From contig NZ_JAAEAH010000089.1 in the NCBI RefSeq assembly GCF_010998615.1, forward strand, positions 1 to 38,265: a DNA stretch of 38,265 nt, written 5' to 3'. This document shows positions 30,582 through 38,265 of the stretch, one piece after another (position 1 is the first letter of the stretch; each line of letters starts with the position of its first letter). Both the position numbers and the translations under genes were made by a program. Origin of the DNA: Myxococcus sp. CA023. GTDB taxonomy: Bacteria; Myxococcota; Myxococcia; Myxococcales; Myxococcaceae. The notes beneath the pieces were generated by a model that saw nothing but the letters and a program-made list of their open reading frames with translations, ran no database searches and was not told the DNA's origin.

Positions 30582-32750
30582 TCAGGCCTTGGCGTCCGGC
30601 TGCGTGGGCGCGGGCGCCGGCTGCGCGGCGGCCTCACCCGCGGCGGCGCCCTGCTGCGCGGCGCGCTCCGCCATGGCCTCCTTGCGCGACAGACGAATCT
30701 TGCCCGTCTTGTCGATGCTGACGACCTTCACCAACACCTCGTCGCCCTCGTTCAGCACGTCGGAGACGCTCTTGACGCGCTTGTCGGACAGCTCGGAGAT
30801 GTGGATGAGGCCGTCGGTGCCCGGGAACAGCTCCACGAAGGCGCCGAACTCGGCGATCTTGCGCACCGTGCCCGTGTAGATCTTCCCGATTTCCGCCTCG
30901 CGGGTCAGCGCCTGAATCATCGCGATGGCGGCCTTCACGGCCTCGCCATTCGCGCTGGCGATGTCCACGCGGCCCGAGTCCTCGATGTTAATCGCGGCAC
31001 CCGTGCGGGCGATGATGTCCTTGATGACCTTGCCGCCCGGCCCGATGACGTTCTTGATGAACTCGGGACGAATCTGGATGGTGGTGATGCGCGGCGCGTA
31101 CTGGCTGATCTCCTTGCGGGACTCGGCCAGCGTCTTGAGCATCTCACCCAGGATGTGGAGGCGGCCCTGACGCGCCTGCTCCAGCGCGCGGCTCATGATT
31201 TCCGTCGTGAGGCCGGTGATCTTGATGTCCATCTGGATGGACGTGATGCCCTTCGAGGTGCCGCACACCTTGAAGTCCATGTCGCCCAGGTGGTCCTCGT
31301 CACCGAGGATGTCGGAGAGGATGGCAATCTTGTCGCCCTCCTTCACCAGACCCATGGCGATACCCGCCACCGGGGCCTTGAGCGGAACACCCGCGTCCAT
31401 CAGCGCCAGCGTGCCGCCGCAGACAGAGGCCATGGACGAGGAGCCGTTGGACTCCAGGATGTCCGACACCAGGCGCACCGTGTACGGGAAGGACTCGCTC
31501 TTCGGCACCATGTTGCGCAGCGCGCGCTCCGCCAGCGCCCCGTGGCCGACTTCACGGCGGCCCGGGCCACGCAGCGGCTTCGTCTCGTTCACGCTGAACG
31601 GCGGGAAGTTGTAGTGCAGCATGAAGCGCTTGAAGGCCATGCCGCCCAGCATCTCCAGGCGCTGCTCGTCATCGCTGGTGCCCAACGTGGTGACCACGAG
31701 CGCCTGCGTCTCGCCGCGCGTGAAGACGGCGCTGCCGTGGGTGCGCGGGAGCACGCCCACCTCGCACGTAATCTGACGGACCACGTCGTGGCCACGGTCG
31801 CCGATGCGGCCACCGTTGACCGTCATCTCGCGCATGTGCTCGTACTTCAGGTCCTCCACCACCGACTTGGCGTGCTTCTCCACCAGGGGGGTGTAGCCGT
31901 CGCCCAGCTGCTCCTTGAGCTTGGCGAGCGCCTCCTTCTTCGTCTTGCCGAGCGCCTCGTAACGCGCGCCCTTCTCCTTGATGCCGTAGCCCGCCTTGAT
32001 GCCGTCCATGGCCAGCTCGCGCACCTTGGCGCGCAGGCCCTCGTCCACGGCGGCGGGCTTCTCGAAGGAGCGAACCTGCTTGTTCAGCTCGCGCCGCAGC
32101 TCGTCCTGCAGGTCCAGCGCGGGCTGCGCCGTCTTGAAGCCGAAGTCGAGCGCCGCGACCATGTCGGCCTCGGAGACCTCCTCCGCGCCACCTTCCACCA
32201 TGACGATGGCCTTGCGGCTCACCGCCATGACCAGGTCCAGGTCGCTCTGCTCGCGCTGCTTCGCGGTGGGGTTGGCCACCAGCTGACCGCCGACGCGGCC
32301 CACGCGGATGCCGGCGATGGGGCCGTCGAACGGGATGTCCGACACCCACAGCGCCGCGGAGGCGCCGGTGATGCCGTGGATGTCACCCTCGTTCTCCGGG
32401 TCGGAGGAGATGACGCTGGCGATGACCTGCGTCTCGTACGCGTAGCCTTCCGGGAACAGCGGCCGGCAGGAGCGGTCGACCAGGCGGCTGGCCAGCGTCT
32501 CCTTCTCCGTGAGACGGCCCTCGCGCTTGAAGTAGCTGCCGGGGATGCGGCCAGCCGAATACAGCTTCTCCTGGTACTCCACCGTCAGGGGAAGGAAGTC
32601 GATGTCCTTCTTCTCCCGGGCGCTTACCGCCGTCACCAGCAGCATGGTGTCGCCATAGCGGACCACCACAGAACCGTCGGCCTGCTTCGCCAGACGACCC
32701 ACTTCGATGCTCAGCTCGCTCTCGCCAATCTTGACGCTCTTCTTCAACAT
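30582..32750 (-). CDS. pnp: Polyribonucleotide nucleotidyltransferase (PNPase)
   Basis: 722 residues from the ATG at 32748-32750 (MLKKSVKIGE). An upstream in-frame start would add 24 residues not seen in the family. The enzyme degrades RNA from the 3' end with phosphate. Domains in order are two RNase PH cores (about 10-140 and 310-540, with GRTRSI-type segments such as FKREGRLTEKE and TRGETQALVVTTLG), a helical domain between them, a KH domain (IQIRPEFIKNVIGPGGKVIK) and an S1 domain (GKIYTGTVRKIAEFGAFVEL to GKIRLSRKEA). The C-terminal tail is Ala/Pro-rich. It follows rpsO as in many bacteria, with 384 bases between them. Confidence 0.98.
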   Translation of the reverse strand: MLKKSVKIGESELSIEVGRLAKQADGSVVVRYGDTMLLVTAVSAREKKDIDFLPLTVEYQEKLYSAGRIPGSYFKREGRLTEKETLASRLVDRSCRPLFPEGYAYETQVIASVISSDPENEGDIHGITGASAALWVSDIPFDGPIAGIRVGRVGGQLVANPTAKQREQSDLDLVMAVSRKAIVMVEGGAEEVSEADMVAALDFGFKTAQPALDLQDELRRELNKQVRSFEKPAAVDEGLRAKVRELAMDGIKAGYGIKEKGARYEALGKTKKEALAKLKEQLGDGYTPLVEKHAKSVVEDLKYEHMREMTVNGGRIGDRGHDVVRQITCEVGVLPRTHGSAVFTRGETQALVVTTLGTSDDEQRLEMLGGMAFKRFMLHYNFPPFSVNETKPLRGPGRREVGHGALAERALRNMVPKSESFPYTVRLVSDILESNGSSSMASVCGGTLALMDAGVPLKAPVAGIAMGLVKEGDKIAILSDILGDEDHLGDMDFKVCGTSKGITSIQMDIKITGLTTEIMSRALEQARQGRLHILGEMLKTLAESRKEISQYAPRITTIQIRPEFIKNVIGPGGKVIKDIIARTGAAINIEDSGRVDIASANGEAVKAAIAMIQALTREAEIGKIYTGTVRKIAEFGAFVELFPGTDGLIHISELSDKRVKSVSDVLNEGDEVLVKVVSIDKTGKIRLSRKEAMAERAAQQGAAAGEAAAQPAPAPTQPDAKA

Positions 32751-33090
32751 GTCCGTGCCTCTGGATCCTTCAGGGGCGAAGACCCCACCGCGCGCACCCG
32801 GTCCGAGAAATGGACCCGGCACCCCGGGAGGGCCCTCGGGGTGTATGAGCGGTCACCAGGGCCTGGAACAGGCGCCAGTTGAGGCAACCGCCAGCATGTA
32901 CTGCGGAGGGCGCTTGCGGAGCGCCGGAGGGATGTCTCGGAACTTTTGATCCCTGGTCGCAGGGGCCGACCGCGGTCAGCCCATCCGAACGGAAACCAAA
33001 ACCTCCGCAGCCACCACTCCCTTGCCCGCCTCCACCCACCGCGCTTCGACTGCTTCACGTCACTGCATTACGGCCTACGTCCTAAACGCG
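32751..33090 (-). other. Long structured leader of pnp
   Basis: 340 bases without a gene between the rpsO terminator-like hairpin and pnp. On the minus strand it can form at least two hairpins: CACCCCG/CGGGGTG (32820-32826 with 32837-32843) and GGCGCT/AGCGCC (around 32908-32924), plus a short ACCCGGTCC/GGACC pairing near 32797-32818. In E. coli the pnp leader is a stem cut by RNase III and used by PNPase to control its own mRNA. This leader could serve the same way, which is inference. No promoter with a convincing match was found. Confidence 0.5.
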
Positions 33091-33118
33091 CGGGGCGCTG
33101 GTTTCTGCCAGCGCCCCG
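33091..33118 (-). terminator. Hairpin after rpsO (terminator or processing site)
   Basis: CGGGGCGCTGG (33091-33101) and CCAGCGCCCCG (33108-33118) form a perfect 11-base-pair stem with a six-base loop, 16 bases after the rpsO stop. On the minus strand it is followed by CGCGTTTAGG, only a weak T tract, so partial read-through into pnp is likely. Confidence 0.7.
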
Positions 33119-33134
33119 GGTCCTGCTCAACTGC

Positions 33135-33404
33135 CTACTTGCGGATGCCGAGGCCGTCGATGAGCTTCTTGTACCGCGCGACGTCCTTGGACTTCAGGTA
33201 GTCCAGCAGGCGGCGGCGCTGACCGACCAGCTTCAGCAGACCGCGGCGGGAGTGGTGGTCCTTCTTGTGCGTCTTGAAGTGCTCGGTGAGCATGGTGATG
33301 CGCTCGGACAGCAGCGCCACCTGGACCTCGGGGGAACCCGTGTCCGACTCGTGGGTCCGGAACTTCGACACCAGCTCCGACTTACGCTCCTGGTGCAGCG
33401 ACAT
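33135..33404 (-). CDS. rpsO: 30S ribosomal protein S15
   Basis: 89 residues, the standard length. S15 binds the central domain of 16S rRNA and forms bridge B4. The sequence shows the family signature (LLSERITMLTEHFKTHKKDHHSRRGLLKLVGQRRRLLDYL, seen here as the short motifs HFKTHKKDHHSRRGLL and LVGQRRRLLDYL) and the conserved N-terminal FRTHESDTGSPEVQVALL. AAGGAAG lies just before the ATG. It has its own strong promoter and a 92-base structured leader, and is followed by a hairpin and then pnp. S15 often represses its own translation through such a leader. Confidence 0.98.
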   Translation of the reverse strand: MSLHQERKSELVSKFRTHESDTGSPEVQVALLSERITMLTEHFKTHKKDHHSRRGLLKLVGQRRRLLDYLKSKDVARYKKLIDGLGIRK

Positions 33405-33496
33405 GAGACTCTTCCTTGCCCGCTCCGGTGGAGGTTGCTGCTCGCGTCACCACGGTCCGCGGAGGGGTACAGACCGGGTGCATCCATCTAACGAGC
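33405..33496 (-). promoter_or_regulatory. rpsO 5' leader with nested stems, candidate S15 autoregulatory site
   Basis: From the predicted start near 33496 to the ATG, the transcript can form an outer stem GCTCG/CGAGC (33492-33496 with 33440-33444) enclosing an inner stem CGGTC/GACCG (33472-33476 with 33453-33457), then a single-stranded region carrying the ribosome-binding site. S15 leaders of diverse bacteria fold into different structures that S15 binds. This one is a candidate, not a match to a described class. Confidence 0.5.
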
Positions 33497-33502
33497 GGGG
33501 GG

Positions 33503-33531
33503 CTTATAAGCTTCACCCCCCGTGGGGTCAA
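33503..33531 (-). promoter_or_regulatory. Sigma-70-type promoter of rpsO
   Basis: On the minus strand TTGACC (33531-33526), a 17-base spacer and TATAAG (33508-33503) form the best promoter match in the window. It lies between truB and rpsO and predicts a start near 33496, so rpsO-pnp can be transcribed apart from the infB cluster. Confidence 0.8.
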
Positions 33532-33553
33532 CCTTCGACGCCTGCCCGCCAGC

Positions 33554-33568
33554 CCCGGAAAGTCCGGG
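33554..33568 (-). terminator. Short hairpin after truB
   Basis: CCCGGA and TCCGGG with a three-base loop, between the truB stop and the rpsO promoter. No T tract follows on the minus strand. It may end or attenuate the infB-truB message, but support is weak. Confidence 0.35.
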
Positions 33569-33613
33569 ACCGTGAGAAGAGGTACAGCCACAACCCCGCG
33601 AAAAATCCCGGCG

Positions 33614-34483
33614 TTACACCAGGACGCGCAGATAGCGCAGGCGGCCACCAGCCACTTCGGCCACCGCCAGCAGCGCGTCGTCCGGGCCCATGACGCGCAC
33701 CCGTCCCACCTTCCCGGCGGGGACCTCCACCGGGACACCGTGGGAGACGCGCTTGGCATCGGCGGCGCCCACCCGTACCTCCGGCAGTTCCACCAGCGCA
33801 TGCGACATGGTCATCAGCCGGCTGGCCAGCGCGCCCTCCTTCAGCAGCTCCGGCACGTCCGCCAACGGCAGCGCCTGCGCCAGGGTGAAGGGGCCACTGG
33901 CGGTGCGCCGCAGGGCCTCCAGGTGGGCACCACAGCCCAGCGCCCGGCCCACGTCCTGGGCCAGGGTGCGCACGAAGAAGCCCTTGGAGCAGCGCACCGA
34001 CAGCTGCAGGCGCTCGGCGGAGAAGTCCCGCAGCACCAACTCGTACACCGTCACCTGGCGGGCCGCGCGCTCCACTTCCTCGCCCGCACGGGCCAGTTCG
34101 TAGAGCCGCTTCCCGCCCACCTTGACGGCCGAATACATGGGTGGGACCTGATCGAAAGTGCCCCGGAAGCGCGCCAACGCGGATTCAATCAGCGCGGGCG
34201 TCAGGGCTGGTACGGGCGCCTGCGCCGTCACCTGCCCTTCCGCGTCCAGGGTGTCCGTCTCCGAGCCCAGACGCACCGTGGCGTCGTAGGCCTTGTCGCC
34301 CTCGGTGATGAAGCCCGCGACCTTGGTGGCTTCCCCCAGGCAGAGCGGCAGCACTCCAGTGGCCAGCGGGTCCAGCGTCCCCGTGTGGCCCACCTTCTTC
34401 AGGCGAAGCAGCGAACGCACCTGGCGGACCACGTCGAACGACGTGGGGCCGGTGGGCTTGTCAATGACGAGGACGCCGTCCAT
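33614..34483 (-). CDS. truB: tRNA pseudouridine-55 synthase
   Basis: 289 residues. The enzyme makes pseudouridine 55 in the T-loop of tRNAs. The N-terminal GVLVIDKPTGPTSFDVV and the catalytic-Asp motif VGHTGTLDPLATGVLPLCLG (about 32-51, Asp in TLDP) are intact, followed by KAYDATVRLGSETDTLDAEG and PPMYSAVKVGGKRLYELAR, both family signatures. The C-terminal 60 residues form a small PUA-like domain (about 230-285, GVPVEVPAGKVGRVRVMGPDD). It stands in the conserved infB-rbfA-truB order, 32 bases after rbfA, and precedes rpsO. Confidence 0.98.
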   Translation of the reverse strand: MDGVLVIDKPTGPTSFDVVRQVRSLLRLKKVGHTGTLDPLATGVLPLCLGEATKVAGFITEGDKAYDATVRLGSETDTLDAEGQVTAQAPVPALTPALIESALARFRGTFDQVPPMYSAVKVGGKRLYELARAGEEVERAARQVTVYELVLRDFSAERLQLSVRCSKGFFVRTLAQDVGRALGCGAHLEALRRTASGPFTLAQALPLADVPELLKEGALASRLMTMSHALVELPEVRVGAADAKRVSHGVPVEVPAGKVGRVRVMGPDDALLAVAEVAGGRLRYLRVLV

Positions 34484-34515
34484 GGCACGCCAATCGTGGA
34501 GGCCCGGAGCTGGAC

Positions 34516-34875
34516 CTACCAGCCTTCCTTGTTTCGGACTTCGCGCAGCAGGCGGTCAATCTTGTCACCTTCGCCAACCGATTCGTCGAAGGAGAAGAAG
34601 ATTTCCGGCGACACGCGCAGGTTGACGGCGGACGTCACCTCGCGGCGCACGAAGCCCTTGGCGGCCTCCAGGCCCTTCTGCGTGTCCGCCCGCTCCTGCT
34701 CGCTGCCCATCATCGAATAGAAGACACGGGCCACGCGAAGGTCCGGGGAGACCTTCACGCCTGTAATCGTGATGTAGCCGATGCGCGGGTCCCTCAGCAT
34801 GCCCCGGGTGAGCAAGTCACCGATGGCCGCCTGGATTTCCTGCCCCACGCGCTCCGGTCGGGAATGCGTCGTCAT
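34516..34875 (-). CDS. rbfA: Ribosome-binding factor A
   Basis: 119 residues, normal length, with a single KH-like domain. RbfA binds the 30S subunit and helps mature the 5' end of 16S rRNA. Family segments are RPERVGQEIQAAIGDLLTRG, GYITITGVKVSPDLRVARVFY and LRVSPEIFFSFDESVGEGDKI (shown as short overlapping motifs in the family alignment). The ATG at 34873-34875 overlaps the stop of the DUF503 gene as ATGA, so the two are translated together. It is the third gene of the infB cluster. Confidence 0.97.
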   Translation of the reverse strand: MTTHSRPERVGQEIQAAIGDLLTRGMLRDPRIGYITITGVKVSPDLRVARVFYSMMGSEQERADTQKGLEAAKGFVRREVTSAVNLRVSPEIFFSFDESVGEGDKIDRLLREVRNKEGW

Positions 34876-35480
34876 TTCTTCTCCCAGTCTCGCGGGTTGC
34901 GCAGGGAACGGGCCCGAGCCCGTGCCTCGTCGAACGTCATCCGTCCACCGCTCGACGGAGACGGGCGGCCCGTGCCGCCATCCATGCCACCTTCATGGCG
35001 GCTTTCCCACTCTCCCAACCCCTCCGCCTCCGCGAGCGAGCCGCGCTCGCCACGCAGGAAGCGAGCAATGGCGGCCTCCGAATGCGCCGCCGCCTGCTCC
35101 GGGGAAAGGTCCAACTCCTCCGCGTCCTCATCCACGGCCCGCGCCGAGAAGGAACCTCGCGAGGCCGCCTGGCCGCTCGCGAAGAGCTGGTCCCCGAAGC
35201 CGAGGATTTCCGTCTCCCGCGACAACAGCGGGGCGACGTACATCTCCTCGACGGAGTGGATGATTTTCTCCAGTTGCTCGTCCACGTGGCGTCGCTCGTT
35301 GCCCACCACCGCGAGCGCCAGTGACGCCTTCTGCCAGAGATCCTGGTCCTCGACCTCGGCCACCGCCACGTTGAAGCGGGCCTTGAGCCGGTCCGTCACC
35401 CGGCGGAGCACCTGCCGCTTGGACTTCAGCGAGCCACTGTCCGGAATCTGCAGGGTGAGGCGTGCAACACCTACGAACAT
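34872..35480 (-). CDS. DUF503 (YlxP-like) protein with long C-terminal extension
   Basis: 202 residues from the ATG at 35478-35480 (MFVGVARLTLQIP). An in-frame start six codons earlier is possible but atypical. The first 95 residues are a DUF503 domain: SLKSKRQVLRRVTDRLKARF, NVAVAEVEDQDLWQKASLAL and NERRHVDEQLEKIIHSVEE. Such proteins are usually only about 90-100 residues and sit between infB and rbfA, as here. The remaining 105 residues (GFGDQLFASGQ onwards) are acidic, low-complexity and probably disordered, ending in a basic segment RARARSLRNPRDWEKK. Function of the family is not settled; a role in ribosome assembly is suggested by location. Confidence 0.9.
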   Translation of the reverse strand: MFVGVARLTLQIPDSGSLKSKRQVLRRVTDRLKARFNVAVAEVEDQDLWQKASLALAVVGNERRHVDEQLEKIIHSVEEMYVAPLLSRETEILGFGDQLFASGQAASRGSFSARAVDEDAEELDLSPEQAAAHSEAAIARFLRGERGSLAEAEGLGEWESRHEGGMDGGTGRPSPSSGGRMTFDEARARARSLRNPRDWEKK

Positions 35481-35540
35481 GAATGTCCCCCTTGCCACGG
35501 GTGGCCACGCCTGAAGGCCGTGGCAACCCGGGCATCAGCA

Positions 35541-35567
35541 CCCTGGGAAGATGGGGTCTTCCCAGGG
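35541..35567. terminator. Perfect hairpin between infB and the DUF503 gene
   Basis: CCCTGGGAAGA (35541-35551) and TCTTCCCAGGG (35557-35567) form an 11-base-pair stem with a five-base loop in the 117-base gap, about 30 bases after the infB stop. No T tract follows on the minus strand. A processing or stability site is as likely as a terminator inside this operon. The unusual wide gap contrasts with the overlap of the next two genes. Confidence 0.6.
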
Positions 35568-35597
35568 TTTCAGGGAGGCGCCGGGGCTCTCCTGCGA

Positions 35598-38265
35598 CTA
35601 GGTCAGGCTCTGCCGAGTCTCTTCGATCTCGTACGCCTCGATGATGTCACCGGGCTTGAGGTCGTTGAAGCTCTCGATGCCGATACCGCACTCGAAGCCC
35701 TGAGCGACTTCCTTGACGTCGTCCTTGAAGCGCCGCAGCGACGCCATCTTCCCGGCGAACAGCTGCTTGTTCTCGCGCATGAGGCGGACGATGGCGCCGC
35801 GCTTCATGACGCCATCCAGCACCGCCGCACCGGCGATGGTGCCCAGACGCGGCACGTTGAAGGTGTTGCGCACCTCCGCACGGCCCAGCTTGCGCTCGGT
35901 GCGGATGGGCTCCAGCAGGCCCTCCATCTCCGTACGAACCCCGTCGATGAGCTCGTAGATGATGGAGTAGCTCTTGAGCACCACTTCCTGGGCCTTGGCC
36001 GCGGCCTCCGCTCCGGACTCCGGGTTGACGTTGAAGCCCAGCACGACGCCCTTGGAGGCCGCCGCCCGCATCACGTCGCCCTCGGTGATGGCGCCCACAC
36101 CGGAGTGGACCACCTCCACCTTGACCTTGTGGGTGGAGAGCTTCTGGACGGCCTGCCTGACGGCCTCGGCCGAGCCCTGCACGTCCGCCTTGATGACGAC
36201 GCGCAGCTCCTTGGGACCACCGCCCGCCTTCGTCTTGGCGAACAGCTGCTCCAGGGACTCGCGGCTGACCTTGGACAGCTCGGTCTGCCGCTCCTTCATG
36301 TTGCGGTGCTCGGCGATCTGCTTGGCCGCCTTCTCGTCCGCCACCACGTTGATGGCGTCACCCGCGCCCGGCACGCCGGACAGACCGACGACCTCGGCGC
36401 AGTAGCCCGGCTTCACTTCCTTCACCTGCTCGCCGCGGCTGTTCGTCATCGCGCGGACGCGGCCGTAGTGCGAGCCGGTGACGACGGCGTCACCCAGCTT
36501 CAGCGTGCCTTCCTGCACCAGCACCGTGGCGACGGGGCCACGGCCGCGGTCCAGCTTGGCCTCGATGATGGCGCCCACCGACGGACGGCTCGGGTTGGAG
36601 GTCAGCTCGAGCACCTCGGCCTGGAGGGCCAGGTTCTCCAGCAGGAGCTCCAGGTTCTCCTTCGTCTTCGCGGAGACGGGCACCATGATGGTGTCCCCGC
36701 CCCACTCTTCCGGCACGAGCTCGTGGGTGGCCAGGTCCTTCTTCACGCGGTCCAGGTTCGCGGCCGGCAAGTCCATCTTGTTGATGGCGACGACGATGGG
36801 CACCTCCGCCGCCTTCGCGTGCTTGATGGCCTCCACCGTCTGGGGCATCACGCCGTCGTCCGAGGCCACCACCAGCACCACGATGTCCGTCACGTCGGCG
36901 CCACGGGCACGCATGGACGTGAAGGCCTCGTGGCCCGGCGTGTCCAGGAACGTCACGTCACCGCGCGCGGTGCTGATGCTGTAAGCGCCGATGTGCTGGG
37001 TGATGCCACCGGCCTCACCCTGGGCAACGCTGGCCTTCCGGATGGCGTCCAGGAGGCTCGTCTTGCCGTGGTCGACGTGGCCCATGATGGCGACGACCGG
37101 CGGACGGGGACGCTCGTCCTCGGGACGGGCCTCCACCTCGGGCAGGTAGTCCTCCACCTCGAAGCCCACGCGGTCGATCTTCCAGCCGTAGTCGCCGGCG
37201 ATCATCTCCGCAGTGTCCGCGTCCACCAGCTGGTTCGCGGTGGCCATCTTCCCCAGGCCCATCAGCTTCTTGATGAGCTCGGCGCTGCGCACACCCATGC
37301 GCTGGCCCAGGTCGGACACGGAGATGCCCTCCTGCAGCTTGATGACCTTCTTCTCCTCGGCCATCTGGGTGATCTGCGTCTTGGCGCCCTTCTTCGTGGG
37401 CTTGCGCTTCTTGCCACGGATGGGGATGGTGACGCGGCCCCAGACCATGTCCGTCAGTTCCTGCTTGGACACGCTCTGCGTATCACCGCTGGTGCGCTTG
37501 CGCTGGCCACGCTCCTTGTTCTTGGAGACGTCCACCAGCTCGCGGCCACGGCCCAGGTGGTCCGGGACCACCTTGTACTCACGCCGCTCGGGGATGCCCG
37601 TGCGGCCCGGTGCCATGGGGTACTGCTTGGCCTGACCGGCCGTGGGCGTCACGCGGCGCACCTGGATGAGCGGGCGCGAGATGACGACGGCCTGGGTCGC
37701 CGTGGGACGGGCCGTGCCCGTGGGCGACACCTGGGCGTGCGGCACGCCGCCGACCATGATGGTGGGGCCCTGCGGCGTCGGAGAAGCCGAGGCCGAGGCC
37801 TGCACACCCGTGCCGGGCGCCGAGGTCGGACGCACCGGTCCCTGACCGGGACGCCCGGAGCCCTGATAGGAGCCCGGTCCCTGGTAGGACGGACGACCAC
37901 CCGGACTACCGGGACGACCACCCGGGCCGCCCGGACCACCGGGACGACCACCCGGGCCGCCCGGACCACCGGGGCGACCACCCGGGCCGCCCGGACCACC
38001 GGGACGACCACCCGGACCACCCGGGCCACCCGGACGACCACCACCGGGTCCACCACGCTGCTGGTAGCCAGGCGCGGGGCCCCGGGAGACGACGGTCGCG
38101 GACGAAGGAGTGCTCGAAGACGTCCGGACTGCCGGCGGTACCGGTGAGCGTGGGGGGGGTTGGGGCAAGGTGGTGCTCTCCTGAACAGAGGGACGAGGCT
38201 GCGCGGCGGCGGGAGCCGGCACGGCAGCGCGGGGAGCCTCCACCGGGGCCTGAGGGGCCTCGGTG
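35598..38265 (-). CDS. infB: Translation initiation factor IF-2, N-terminus beyond the window
   Basis: At least 888 residues, open to the right edge, so the true start is outside. IF-2 is the GTPase that brings fMet-tRNA to the 30S subunit. Counting from the GTG codon at 38243, there is a Gly/Pro/Arg-rich repeat region (about 65-118), an IF2_N domain (about 308-360), and the G domain with GHVDHGKT (388-395), GGITQHIG (412-419), DTPGHEAF (434-441), NKMD (488-491) and SAK. Domains II, III and IV (fMet-tRNA binding) follow, ending EIEETRQSLT. All GTPase motifs are intact. M. xanthus IF-2 is known to be unusually long at its N-terminus, and this fits. It leads the conserved infB-DUF503-rbfA-truB cluster. 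Confidence 0.98.
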   Translation of the reverse strand, partial: TEAPQAPVEAPRAAVPAPAAAQPRPSVQESTTLPQPPPRSPVPPAVRTSSSTPSSATVVSRGPAPGYQQRGGPGGGRPGGPGGPGGRPGGPGGPGGRPGGPGGPGGRPGGPGGPGGRPGSPGGRPSYQGPGSYQGSGRPGQGPVRPTSAPGTGVQASASASPTPQGPTIMVGGVPHAQVSPTGTARPTATQAVVISRPLIQVRRVTPTAGQAKQYPMAPGRTGIPERREYKVVPDHLGRGRELVDVSKNKERGQRKRTSGDTQSVSKQELTDMVWGRVTIPIRGKKRKPTKKGAKTQITQMAEEKKVIKLQEGISVSDLGQRMGVRSAELIKKLMGLGKMATANQLVDADTAEMIAGDYGWKIDRVGFEVEDYLPEVEARPEDERPRPPVVAIMGHVDHGKTSLLDAIRKASVAQGEAGGITQHIGAYSISTARGDVTFLDTPGHEAFTSMRARGADVTDIVVLVVASDDGVMPQTVEAIKHAKAAEVPIVVAINKMDLPAANLDRVKKDLATHELVPEEWGGDTIMVPVSAKTKENLELLLENLALQAEVLELTSNPSRPSVGAIIEAKLDRGRGPVATVLVQEGTLKLGDAVVTGSHYGRVRAMTNSRGEQVKEVKPGYCAEVVGLSGVPGAGDAINVVADEKAAKQIAEHRNMKERQTELSKVSRESLEQLFAKTKAGGGPKELRVVIKADVQGSAEAVRQAVQKLSTHKVKVEVVHSGVGAITEGDVMRAAASKGVVLGFNVNPESGAEAAAKAQEVVLKSYSIIYELIDGVRTEMEGLLEPIRTERKLGRAEVRNTFNVPRLGTIAGAAVLDGVMKRGAIVRLMRENKQLFAGKMASLRRFKDDVKEVAQGFECGIGIESFNDLKPGDIIEAYEIEETRQSLT
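37911..38030. repeat. Four tandem 30-base repeats inside infB
   Basis: Four head-to-tail 30-base units (37911-37940, 37941-37970, 37971-38000 and the diverged 38001-38030) with degraded flanking copies encode repeats of GGRPGGPGGP. The reading frame is kept because the unit is a multiple of three. Copy number may vary between strains and assembly here could be collapsed. Confidence 0.9.

Noticed and set aside
37911..38030. CRISPR-like array
   Set aside because: The units are directly adjacent with no spacers and encode in-frame Gly/Pro repeats of IF-2.
35520..38147. Very long plus-strand open frame opposite infB (and similar ones opposite pnp at 30276-32882, the M16 gene at 10833-12242 and the OmpA gene at 14088-15674)
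   Set aside because: They are antisense to well-conserved genes, have repetitive His/Leu/Arg/Val-rich translations and arise from high GC at third positions.

Overview
This window is GC-rich chromosomal DNA of a myxobacterium, most likely Myxococcus or a close relative. The evidence is the density of Ser/Thr protein kinases (three here), a DUF2381 protein next to a kinase (a family known mainly from Myxococcus), a CFI-box protein, an OmpA protein with thrombospondin type 3 repeats, the tmRNA tag ANDNVELALAA, and an IF-2 with a long Gly/Pro-rich N-terminal part. The first 38 bases are not genomic: they match the Nextera Read 1 transposase adapter with one mismatch, so the left edge is an assembly break.

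Region 1 (39-5242, all minus strand) holds a truncated exported protein, a kinase with a degenerate catalytic loop, and a DUF2381-kinase pair. Region 2 (about 5.5-10.42 kb, plus strand) is a compact integrated element. It encodes a winged-helix protein, an archaeo-eukaryotic-type primase, a D5-like SF3 helicase, an excisionase-type HTH protein and a tyrosine integrase. The last three junctions are 4-base ATGA overlaps. The integrase ends 68 bases from the 3' end of the tmRNA gene (ssrA), the likely attachment site. A cluster of 8-base repeats (TCCGTCAC) just before the primase looks like a replication origin. No second attachment site was found in the window, so the left boundary is unknown.

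Region 3 (10.4-24.5 kb) is mostly cell-envelope and housekeeping genes: ssrA; an M16 peptidase pair (one catalytic, one lipoprotein without the zinc motif); the OmpA/TSP3 protein; a three-gene minus-strand operon (CFI-box protein, membrane-anchored thioredoxin, TPR protein); a small membrane protein; an HtrA-like protease; a small protein with two identical-spacing Cys3-His motifs; a SpoU-type RNA methyltransferase; a lipoprotein; and convergent purC and purB.

Region 4 (24.5-30.45 kb, minus) couples purB to a periplasmic-binding-like lipoprotein-free exported protein and a kinase-FGE fusion through 4-base overlaps, followed by dut, an M23 peptidase and a membrane protein. Region 5 (30.58-38.27 kb, minus) is the conserved translation cluster infB - DUF503 - rbfA - truB - rpsO - pnp. 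It has a strong promoter and a structured leader in front of rpsO, and infB runs off the right edge.
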